Of a stretch of 7,796 nucleotides of DNA, positions 1 to 5,035 are shown one piece after another (the first letter of the stretch is position 1; each line of letters opens with the position of its first letter). Under the pieces are notes generated by a model. That model saw only the letters and a list, made by a program, of their open reading frames with translations. It was not told where the DNA came from and ran no database searches. The translations under genes were made by a program, and so were the position numbers. Source of the stretch: DATLFP01 sp035540955 (GTDB taxonomy: Bacteria; Actinomycetota; Acidimicrobiia; Acidimicrobiales; CADCSY01); NCBI GenBank assembly GCA_035540955.1, contig DATLFP010000102.1:1-7796 (forward strand). The letters run 5' to 3'.

Positions 1-686
1 GCCATGGTTCCCGTGGGGAACGCCGCCTCGAGGATCCCACGGAGGCGACCGACGAGGTCGTTGCGGGTCGCCTCGTCGAGTGCAACGACGTAGCTGTGGC
101 TCACCTGGTCGGTGAGCCACTCGTCGATCGAGATCGATCTCGTCCACGGGACGGCCACGCGGTCGGACACGTCGAACATGCCGGGGACGTCGATCGTCGC
201 TCCCCAGTCGATGTCCCGCTGGTCCCGGTGCGTTCCCACGCAGGTCAGCTCGATCGTCGACCAGTACTCGTCGAACCAGCCCTCGTCATCGGCTCGGGGA
301 TGAGACCACCAGCCCGCCCAGCGACCGCTCGGTCGAAGGACCCGATGGACCTCATCGACGCGCGTCTCCGCCGCCAGCCAGTGCCACGACTGCGCGAAGC
401 ACACCAGGTCCGCCGCCTCGTCTCGGATGGGTAGGCGGGCGCCGTCGGCGACCACCGCAGGAAGCCCCGGCGTGTGGGACACGGCCCGGGCCAGGACCGC
501 TCGCCCGGGGTCGATGGCAACGACTCGCGCGCCCCGCTCGCGGAGCTGTCGGGTCGCGATGCCTGTCCCCGCCCCGACGTCGAGCACCCGCAGCCCATCG
601 AGGTCGCCGAGCGCGTCGTAGATGCCCGCCGGATAGGACGGGCGAGCGGCGTCGTACTCGTCGGCGACGGACTCGAACGAGGCCAC
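1..686 (-). CDS. Class I SAM-dependent methyltransferase (C-terminus cut by window edge)
   Basis: Read on the reverse strand, 228 codons stay open from a GTG at 686 to the window edge, so the C-terminus is missing. The protein has a Rossmann methyltransferase signature: motif I VLDVGAGTG at residues 34-42, an acidic residue closing strand 2 (VVAIDPG, D59), a motif near VADGARLP (79-86), and the AQSWHWL stretch (98-104) common in Methyltransf_11-type enzymes. It should transfer a methyl group from S-adenosylmethionine in the cytoplasm; the acceptor cannot be told. The start is supported by the family-typical N-terminus (ASFESVADEYDAARPSYP). It lies 22 bases after the stop of the upstream MaoC gene with no good Shine-Dalgarno, so it is probably the last visible gene of that operon. 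CGA is used for about six of some 22 arginines, and CTT, CCT and GTT also appear, a looser codon choice than in its neighbours. It is certain as a methyltransferase and unknown in substrate. Confidence 0.9.
   Translation of the reverse strand, partial: MASFESVADEYDAARPSYPAGIYDALGDLDGLRVLDVGAGTGIATRQLRERGARVVAIDPGRAVLARAVSHTPGLPAVVADGARLPIRDEAADLVCFAQSWHWLAAETRVDEVHRVLRPSGRWAGWWSHPRADDEGWFDEYWSTIELTCVGTHRDQRDIDWGATIDVPGMFDVSDRVAVPWTRSISIDEWLTDQVSHSYVVALDEATRNDLVGRLRGILEAAFPTGTM
96..120. repeat. Perfect 10-bp inverted repeat (stem-loop) inside the methyltransferase gene
   Basis: The arms GTGGCTCACC (96-105) and GGTGAGCCAC (111-120) are exact reverse complements separated by TGGTC. They would form a GC-rich hairpin in the transcript of either strand. 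The repeat lies fully within codons of the methyltransferase (around WLTDQVSH), so coding constraint may explain part of it. Confidence 0.75.
129..142. repeat. 14-bp perfect palindrome CGAGATCGATCTCG
   Basis: This self-complementary 14-mer sits within the methyltransferase reading frame. Its 12-bp core, GAGATCGATCTC, recurs at 6332-6343 inside the peptidase gene. A partial copy, GATCGATCTCGTC, lies at 5469-5481 across the end of that gene. It could be chance in a genome rich in ATC and GAT codons. Confidence 0.5.
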
Positions 687-708
687 CGGCCGAGTCTGGC
701 GCTCCGCG

Positions 709-1098
709 TCAGACCTTGCCGGTGGCCTGGCCGCTGAAGACGACGACGCCGTCCTGGTTGGTCGTGGTCACCGTCATCGACGCCACGCCGCCGTCGACGG
801 AGTCGACGACCAGCTTGCCGGTGAGGGTGTCGCCGGGAAACACCTGCGAGGTGAACCGGCCACCGAACGACGTGACGTTCTCGGCTCCGACGAGGTCGGT
901 GACCAGCCGTCCGGTCATGCCCATGGTGAGCATCCCGTGGGCGAACACCGACGGGTAGCCGGCGATCTTGGTGGTGAACACCTCGTCGCTGTGGAGCGGG
1001 TTGTAGTCGCCCGATGCGCCCGCGTACTGCACGATCGTCGTGCGCTTCAGGTCCTCGACGAGGACGGTCTCGACGGTGTGCCCTGCGTCGACGCTCAT
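709..1098 (-). CDS. MaoC-family (3R)-hydroxyacyl thioester dehydratase, HadB-like catalytic subunit
   Basis: The gene encodes 129 residues with a single hot-dog fold, the usual size for a HadB or R-specific enoyl-CoA hydratase subunit. The hydratase 2 signature is clear: YAGASGDYNPLHSD at 25-38, with catalytic D31 and H36. The Asp-to-His offset of five matches that known for mycobacterial HadB. It is followed by the PSVFAHGMLTMGM stretch lining the substrate tunnel. The enzyme should dehydrate or hydrate (3R)-hydroxyacyl-CoA or -ACP. The ATG at 1098 is chosen over an in-frame ATG at 1194 because AGGAG lies eight bases upstream (1111-1107) and the extra 32 residues are Arg/Ser-rich low complexity overlapping the upstream gene. 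It stands 61 bases after a partner-like hydratase subunit lacking the catalytic His, so a heterodimer is inferred. Whether it serves fatty acid, polyketide or sterol side-chain chemistry cannot be read here. Confidence 0.92.
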   Translation of the reverse strand: MSVDAGHTVETVLVEDLKRTTIVQYAGASGDYNPLHSDEVFTTKIAGYPSVFAHGMLTMGMTGRLVTDLVGAENVTSFGGRFTSQVFPGDTLTGKLVVDSVDGGVASMTVTTTNQDGVVVFSGQATGKV

Positions 1099-1159
1099 GC
1101 TCCCCGCTCCTGTGCTCCGCACGGGCCGCTCGGGCCCCGCTCGCTCGTCCCTCGCTCGC
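1099..1159 (-). repeat. GAGCGAG-rich spacer between the two hydratase genes
   Basis: The 61-base spacer begins at the upstream stop codon with two near-tandem copies of CGAGCGAG (1158-1151 and 1147-1140 on the minus strand). A short inverted repeat follows (GGGCC 1123-1127, GGCCC 1133-1137, five-base loop). Next comes the Shine-Dalgarno AGGAG at 1111-1107, eight bases before the ATG of the HadB-like gene. It may be an intergenic repeat element of the genome or simple low complexity; its spread beyond this window cannot be seen. Confidence 0.5.
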
Positions 1160-1660
1160 TCATGACTGCTCCACCACCTTCTCGGTGCGGACACCGATGC
1201 CGCGAGCGGTGACCACCAGCTCGCCGTTCTGGTCCCGGTACTCGGTCACGCTCTCGGAGAACAGGAGCTTGCCGCCCCGCTTGCCCTCCTTCTCCCACGT
1301 CTTGCCCGGCTTCGTGGTGCCGCTCAGGACGTCACCGGGCCGCAGGGGCCGGTGGATCTCGAAGTGCTGCTCGGCGTGCAGGCCACCACCACCGCCACCT
1401 CCTCCCCCGCCACCGCCGCCACCACCGGAGCGCTTCGCGCCCGAGGGCTCCTTGCCCGAGCCGAACCAGCCGTCGGCGCCGATCTTCGGGCGCAGGAAGT
1501 AGTCGGGATCGAACTGGGCGCTGGCCTGCGCGAACGTGGGCGGCGCCACCATCTCGCCCGGGTCGGTGCGGGTCGGATCGAAGATCGGGTTCGCGTCGCC
1601 GATGCTGCGGGCGAACATCATGATGTGACTCGCCTCCACGTAGAAGCGCTCCACTGCCAT
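1160..1660 (-). CDS. MaoC-like dehydratase, HadA-type non-catalytic subunit with polyglycine insert
   Basis: The gene encodes 166 residues of the N-terminal FAS1-like MaoC dehydratase family. The segment SIGDANPIFDP (19-29) aligns with the active-site GDYNPLH of the neighbouring HadB-like protein, with D22 kept and the catalytic His replaced by F27 at the same offset. It therefore reads as the structural or substrate-binding partner, as HadA is to HadB in mycobacteria. The RPLRPGDVLSG segment (about 102-112), GKTWEKEGKRGGKLLFSES and YRDQNGELVVTARGIGVRTE are typical of the family. The oddity is an uninterrupted run of 15 glycines (79-93) after a basic GSGKEPSGAKRS segment, lying between the first helix region and the second half of the hot-dog. 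The start ATG has the Shine-Dalgarno GAGGAGA (1672-1666) overlapping the TGA of the upstream hydrolase gene, ten bases away, so coupled translation is likely. Confidence 0.9.
   Translation of the reverse strand: MAVERFYVEASHIMMFARSIGDANPIFDPTRTDPGEMVAPPTFAQASAQFDPDYFLRPKIGADGWFGSGKEPSGAKRSGGGGGGGGGGGGGGGLHAEQHFEIHRPLRPGDVLSGTTKPGKTWEKEGKRGGKLLFSESVTEYRDQNGELVVTARGIGVRTEKVVEQS
1382..1426 (-). repeat. Tract of 15 consecutive glycine codons
   Basis: Fifteen glycine codons stand in a row within the HadA-like gene: seven GGT, five GGC, two GGA and one GGG. The mixture is not a pure trinucleotide repeat, and GGT is more frequent than this GC-rich codon bias would predict. That makes recent slippage less likely than an older, tolerated or selected flexible loop. 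All 15 codons are read directly from the sequence. Confidence 0.95.
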
Positions 1661-1665
1661 ACGGG

Positions 1666-1672
1666 TCTCCTC
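1666..1672 (-). promoter_or_regulatory. Shine-Dalgarno overlapping upstream stop codon
   Basis: GAGGAGA on the minus strand lies five bases before the ATG at 1660 and shares bases with the TGA (1673-1671) of the beta-lactamase-like gene. This fixes the start and implies a common transcript with coupled translation. Confidence 0.8.
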
Positions 1673-2891
1673 AGTCGATGATGGACGGATAGACGAGCGA
1701 CCGAAGCTGGCCGCGGAAGTTGAAGCTCCCCGACGGCATCAGCTGGGTCATGAAGATCACGGCGAGGTCCTCGTTCGGGTCGACCCAGAAGATGGTCGAC
1801 GCCGCCCCGCCCCAGTAGTAGTCGCCGGCGGCACCGATGCTCTGGGTCGCCGCCTCGCCGAGACCGACGGCCATGGTCAGCCCGAAGCCGACGCCGTCGA
1901 AGCCGACCTCGCCATAGCCGCCCTCGACGGCGAAGTCGCGCAGCTGCCCCAGTGCGCCATCGCGCGACGGCAGGTGGTTGGTGCGCATGAGGTCGACGGT
2001 CTTGCGGCCGAGGACCCGCACCCCGTCCAGCTCGCCACCGTTCACCAGCATCTGGCAGAAGCGGAGGTAGTCCTCGCTGGTCGACACCAGGCCACCGCCC
2101 CCGGAGAGGAACGACGGGTGCCGCCGGTAGGCGCTCGTCTCGGGGTCGTCGATCAGCCGCAGCTCCTTGCGGCCGGTGCGTGCATAGTTGGCGGCAAAGC
2201 GGTCGATCGACGCGTCGGGGACGCTGAAGCCGGTGTCGCGCATCTGGAGCGGCCCGAAGATGTTCTCCTGCAGGTACACGTCGAGCGGCTGGCCCGACAT
2301 GAGCTCGACCAGGTGGCCGACGACGTCGGTCGACACGCCGTACAGCCACCGCGTCCCGGGGTGGAACTCGAGCGGCAGCTCGGCCAGGTTCTCGACCATC
2401 GTGGTGAGCGTCCCGCCCGGTCCGCCCCGCAGCTTGACCATCGCCTCCATGAACACGTTCATGTCGAGCCGGTCGACGCCCCATCCGAGGCCGGTCATGT
2501 GCATGAGGGTGTCGCGCACGGTCATCTGCCGCTGCGGGCGCACGAGGCCCCCGGCGCCCTCCTTCACCTCCAGGTTCCGCCACGCCGGGATCCATCTCGA
2601 GACGGGATCGTTGAGCTGGAAGTGGCCCTGCTCGTACAGCGTCATGAGGGCGACGCCGACGATCGGCTTGGTCATCGAGTAGATCCGGAAGATGGCGTCG
2701 TCGGCCATCGGCTTGCCCCGCTCGAGGTCCATCGACCCGAAGGAGCGGAAGTAGCCGACGGTGCCGTGGCGGGTGACGGTCACCTGGGCGCCGGCGATCT
2801 TGCCGGGCTCGATGTACCGCTGCTCGAGGTGCTGGGTGATCCGCTCGAGCCGGCCGGCGTCGAGGCCGGCGGCATCCGGGTCGATCTTCAC
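1671..2891 (-). CDS. Serine hydrolase of the class C beta-lactamase / family VIII esterase type
   Basis: A 406-residue protein of the beta-lactamase-related serine hydrolase fold (Pfam Beta-lactamase). The SxxK nucleophile motif is S72-M-T-K75 in the context IFRIYSMTKP. The catalytic Tyr motif is Y184-G-V-S in RWLYGVSTDVVG. Where true class C beta-lactamases carry KTG, this has W360-G-G in YYWGGAAST, the arrangement usual in family VIII carboxylesterases. An ester, amide or lactone is therefore a likelier substrate than a beta-lactam. No signal peptide is seen, so it should be cytoplasmic. The GTG at 2891 is chosen because GGGGGGA (2903-2897) lies five bases upstream and the fold begins directly after it; longer in-frame starts run antisense into the divergent gene. 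It is the first gene of the minus-strand operon with the two hydratase subunits and the methyltransferase, suggesting hydrolysis of an acyl ester within one pathway (inference). Confidence 0.9.
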   Translation of the reverse strand: MKIDPDAAGLDAGRLERITQHLEQRYIEPGKIAGAQVTVTRHGTVGYFRSFGSMDLERGKPMADDAIFRIYSMTKPIVGVALMTLYEQGHFQLNDPVSRWIPAWRNLEVKEGAGGLVRPQRQMTVRDTLMHMTGLGWGVDRLDMNVFMEAMVKLRGGPGGTLTTMVENLAELPLEFHPGTRWLYGVSTDVVGHLVELMSGQPLDVYLQENIFGPLQMRDTGFSVPDASIDRFAANYARTGRKELRLIDDPETSAYRRHPSFLSGGGGLVSTSEDYLRFCQMLVNGGELDGVRVLGRKTVDLMRTNHLPSRDGALGQLRDFAVEGGYGEVGFDGVGFGLTMAVGLGEAATQSIGAAGDYYWGGAASTIFWVDPNEDLAVIFMTQLMPSGSFNFRGQLRSLVYPSIID

Positions 2892-2987
2892 GGTGGTCCC
2901 CCCATCTGTTGACGGGAGTCTTAGCGCGTTCGCGCCTACGCTGCCGCACCACCGCACCACATCGCTGCAGCACTCCAGGGGGAAGAC
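2892..2987. promoter_or_regulatory. Divergent intergenic region between the hydrolase operon and the membrane protein gene
   Basis: This 96-base spacer must hold promoters for both directions. A possible plus-strand -10 is TACGCT at 2937-2942, but no -35 stands at normal spacing: TTGACG at 2909-2914 is 22 bases away. A possible minus-strand -10 is TAAGAC (2923-2918), also without a good -35. GCGCGTTCGCGC at 2924-2935 is an inverted repeat with a two-base centre that could be an operator. A tandem pair of CCGCACCA lies at 2944-2959. Shine-Dalgarno sequences are GGGGGGA (2903-2897, minus) and AGGGGGAA (2977-2984, plus). The promoter calls are weak; the ribosome sites are good. Confidence 0.4.
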
Positions 2988-4283
2988 ATGACCGACGTCC
3001 TGGAGCGGCTCCCCGAGCCGCTTCTCGACGACGCCGTGGCGGGCGACGTCGCACAGCCCGGCGACCGATCGGCGCGGACGGCGCTCGCCGTCGTGGTCGC
3101 CCTGGCCGCCGCCATCCACGTGGCCACGGCGCCACCCCACCTGGAGGACTCGACCGTCCTCGGGCTCGGGTTCCTCGCCGCCGCCTGGGCCCAGCTGGCG
3201 GTGGCGTGGGCGGCCCTGGCCCGGCCCGCCCGTCGGGTGTGGACGGCGGCGATCGTCCTGCATGTCGTGCTGGTGGCGGTCTGGGCGGTGAGCCGCACCG
3301 CCGGCCTCCCCTTCGGCGAGCACGCCGGCCACCCCGAGGACGTCACCATCGTCGACCTCACGACCGTCGGCCTGCAGGTGGCGGCCGTGCTGCTGGCGGC
3401 CCGGCTGCTGCTCTTCCGCGGCGCCGGCATCGGTCGCGCCCTCGCCATCGGGATCCCGGTGCTCGCCCTCGGCGCCACGTCGGTGGCGCTGGCCTCACCC
3501 GACGCCCGCAGCCACGCCCATGGTGCCCACGGCGAGGCCGGCGACCATGCCCACGGCGAGGCCACCGACGCCCTGGCGGCCAAGGGCTTCGGCTCGTTCA
3601 TGAACGGGCACGAGCACGGCCACGTCGAGGTTGTCCTCGACCCCGCCACCCAGGCCCGGCTCGACGAGCAGCTCGCCGTCACCCGAGAGGTCGCCGCCCA
3701 GTTCCCCACCCTCCAGGACGCCGTCGACGCCGGCTACCGGCGGGCCGGTCCCTACGTGCCCGGCCTCGGCCTGCACCTCATCAAGTTCGCGGGCGCCGAG
3801 TACCTCAACCTCGACGGGGTCATGGACGAGGAGGACCTCCGCCACCCGCTGAGCCTGCTGTACCTGAGCCACGAGCCCGACGCCCCGCTCGCCGGGTTCA
3901 TGTACTACGCGGCGACCGCGGTCGAGCCGACGGGCTTCGCCGGCCGCAACGATGGCTGGCACTACCACGAGAACCTGTGCGCGGTGCCGAGCGCCGACGG
4001 CTTCCTCGACTTCCCGTTCGGGCCCGACTTCGGCGCCACCCAGGAGCAGTGCGACGCGGTCGGCGGCAACCTGCTCGACTCCCAGTGGATGGTCCACGTG
4101 TGGACGGTGCCGGGCTGGGACGACATGGAGGGCTACGGCGGGGTGTTCGCCGAGATGAGCCCGTACCTCGGGTGCAGCGACGGGACCTACTTCTCCCGTC
4201 CCTTCGAGGAGTGGATCGACAACCTCTACAACGTGTGCAGCTCGGGGGCCTCCGCGCAGCTCGATCCGCGAGTCGAGGGCTAG
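2988..4283 (+). CDS. Five-TM membrane protein with His-rich linker and Cys/His outer domain, family unknown
   Basis: A 431-residue protein in three parts. Five predicted hydrophobic segments lie near 31-48, 57-78, 84-103, 124-143 and 150-169. A flexible linker (172-212) holds eight histidines, including an internal duplication. A soluble domain (about 213-431) follows. That domain has conserved-looking motifs YRRAGPYVPGLG (250-261), GWHYHENLC (323-331) and WMVHVWTVPGW (367-377), plus four cysteines (C331, C355, C396, C417). If the C-terminal domain is extracytoplasmic, as five segments with a cytoplasmic N-terminus would place it, the cysteines could form two disulfides. The His-rich linker and H325/H327 suggest metal binding (Cu, Zn or Ni), but this is inference and no enzyme family was recognised. 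The start is firm: AGGGGGAA precedes the ATG. It is divergent from the hydrolase operon, and its stop overlaps the convergent regulator's stop. Confidence 0.88.
   Translation: MTDVLERLPEPLLDDAVAGDVAQPGDRSARTALAVVVALAAAIHVATAPPHLEDSTVLGLGFLAAAWAQLAVAWAALARPARRVWTAAIVLHVVLVAVWAVSRTAGLPFGEHAGHPEDVTIVDLTTVGLQVAAVLLAARLLLFRGAGIGRALAIGIPVLALGATSVALASPDARSHAHGAHGEAGDHAHGEATDALAAKGFGSFMNGHEHGHVEVVLDPATQARLDEQLAVTREVAAQFPTLQDAVDAGYRRAGPYVPGLGLHLIKFAGAEYLNLDGVMDEEDLRHPLSLLYLSHEPDAPLAGFMYYAATAVEPTGFAGRNDGWHYHENLCAVPSADGFLDFPFGPDFGATQEQCDAVGGNLLDSQWMVHVWTVPGWDDMEGYGGVFAEMSPYLGCSDGTYFSRPFEEWIDNLYNVCSSGASAQLDPRVEG
3524..3563 (+). repeat. Direct repeat encoding duplicated His-rich octapeptide
   Basis: The 16-mer TGCCCACGGCGAGGCC occurs at 3524-3539 and again at 3548-3563, exactly 24 bases (eight codons) apart. 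It encodes AHGEA at residues 180-184 and 188-192 of the membrane protein, so part of the His-rich linker arose by an in-frame duplication. The near-perfect identity suggests the duplication is fairly recent or kept homogeneous. Confidence 0.85.
4280..4283. other. Overlapping convergent stop codons in CTAG
   Basis: The plus-strand membrane protein ends with TAG at 4281-4283, and the minus-strand regulator ends with TAG at 4282-4280. Both stops come from one palindromic CTAG. There is no intergenic space, so any terminator for either gene must lie inside the other gene. Confidence 0.98.
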
Positions 4284-4957
4284 CCCGCTCGCACCGGCGG
4301 CTCGACGGTGGCGGCGCGGGGCCGGAACAGCCGGGTGTAGAGCCGGACGGCATCGTCGTCGCCGACGAGCTCGAAGCGTCCGTCGTCGATCGCGTCGCGC
4401 ACCGGCACCGTGCCGTCGGCCACCGCTGACAGGGTGCTGATCGCGGCCCGCACGACGAGCGCCGGCTCGCCTTCGGGTTCGGGAACGTGGCGGACGTCGC
4501 CGTCGGCGACGCGCACGCGCACGATCTCGCCCTGGCCGAGGTCGAAGTCGATCTCGAGGGTGACGTCGCGCGCCCGGTCGGGGCGGAGCAGACCGCGCAG
4601 GCCGGTGGCCAGCCAGTGCGGCCGGAACGCCTGGTCCTCGTCGCGCTCACCGAGCAGCTGCATGCCCCACCGGAGCAGGCCGGTCATGGCCGGGGCGAGC
4701 CCCTCGCCGAGCTCCGTGAGCTCGTAGACCTTCGACCCCGCGGGCGGCGGTAGCTGCCGGCGGCCGATCACGCCCGCTTCCTCGAGGTCGCGCAGCCGCG
4801 CCGCGAGCACGTCGGTGGAGATGCCGGGCACCCCGTCGAGCAGGTCGGTGTAGCGCTTGGGGCCGTCGAACAGCTCCCGGATGACGAGCAGCGTCCACCG
4901 CTCGCCGACGACGTCGAGCGCGCACGCGAGCCCGCACCACTGGCGATAGGACCGCAT
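4280..4957 (-). CDS. HxlR-family transcriptional regulator with C-terminal SCP2-like domain
   Basis: A 225-residue protein. Residues 1-95 form an HxlR/MarR-like winged helix: the opening WCGLACALDVVGERWTLLVIREL (7-29) is diagnostic, followed by the recognition region GISTDVLAARLRDLEEAGVI (45-64) and the wing near GSKVYELTELG (74-84). C8 aligns with the single conserved Cys of HxlR proteins such as the thiol-redox sensor YodB; C12 is extra. Residues about 105-215 resemble the SCP2/alkyl-sulfatase C-terminal fold (LEIDFDLGQGEIVRVRVADGD, then AAISTLSAVADGTV), which could bind a hydrophobic ligand. Most HxlR proteins are about 110 residues, so this is a two-domain form. It probably represses itself and the divergent cyclic-nucleotide-domain gene through the palindrome between them (inference). 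ATG 4957 sits six bases after a -10 box with no spaced Shine-Dalgarno, so leaderless translation is likely. Confidence 0.92.
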   Translation of the reverse strand: MRSYRQWCGLACALDVVGERWTLLVIRELFDGPKRYTDLLDGVPGISTDVLAARLRDLEEAGVIGRRQLPPPAGSKVYELTELGEGLAPAMTGLLRWGMQLLGERDEDQAFRPHWLATGLRGLLRPDRARDVTLEIDFDLGQGEIVRVRVADGDVRHVPEPEGEPALVVRAAISTLSAVADGTVPVRDAIDDGRFELVGDDDAVRLYTRLFRPRAATVEPPVRAG

Positions 4958-4963
4958 CCCCCC

Positions 4964-4992
4964 ATCCTACCGCTCCAACTCTGTGTGTCCAA
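4964..4992 (-). promoter_or_regulatory. Predicted leaderless promoter of the HxlR regulator gene
   Basis: On the minus strand TTGGAC (4992-4987) and TAGGAT (4969-4964) are separated by exactly 17 bases and fit the housekeeping sigma consensus. Six bases separate the -10 from the ATG at 4957, so transcription should start at or next to the start codon. The G-run directly before the ATG is too close to act as a normal Shine-Dalgarno. Confidence 0.7.
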
Positions 4993-5015
4993 GTTCACAC
5001 TTGGCTTTTCCAAGT
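4989..5015. promoter_or_regulatory. Operator-like CCAAGT/ACTTGG half-site array
   Basis: Three exact half-sites occur: CCAAGT (4989-4994), its inverse ACTTGG (4999-5004) after a four-base spacer, and CCAAGT (5010-5015) after five more bases. A degenerate copy, CCAACT, lies at 4975-4980. The two direct copies are 21 bases apart, two helical turns. The array covers the -35 boxes of both divergent promoters, so a bound protein would block both. The adjacent HxlR regulator is the obvious candidate ligand, but this is inferred from position alone. Confidence 0.7.
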
Positions 5016-5029
5016 CTCAGGCGTAGCGT
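5001..5029 (+). promoter_or_regulatory. Predicted leaderless promoter of the cyclic-nucleotide-domain gene
   Basis: TTGGCT (5001-5006) and TAGCGT (5024-5029) are separated by exactly 17 bases. The ATG at 5036 starts six bases after the -10, the normal distance to a transcription start, and there is no Shine-Dalgarno. This mirrors the divergent promoter in geometry. Confidence 0.7.
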
Positions 5030-5035
5030 GTGCCC

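Noticed and set aside
1099..1194. Longer start for the HadB-like protein at 1194
   Set aside because: It would overlap the upstream gene and add 32 low-complexity residues. The ATG at 1098 has AGGAG at eight-base spacing and gives the usual family length.
1385..1426. Plus-strand polyproline/polythreonine coding tract
   Set aside because: It is the complement of the glycine codons of the HadA-like gene; the plus-strand frames show no family features.
1618..3135. A 505-codon minus-strand open frame over the beta-lactamase-like gene
   Set aside because: It is an Arg/Pro-rich translation with no domain, and it lies in another frame of a gene with intact catalytic motifs.
2892..3332. N-terminal extension of the beta-lactamase-like protein to an upstream ATG
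   Set aside because: The extension is antisense to the divergent membrane protein gene and has no family similarity. GTG 2891 with GGGGGGA upstream fits the family length.
2909..4429. A 506-codon plus-strand open frame over the membrane protein gene
   Set aside because: It is Arg/Pro-rich shadow translation. The frame starting at 2988 has a Shine-Dalgarno, membrane segments and coherent motifs.
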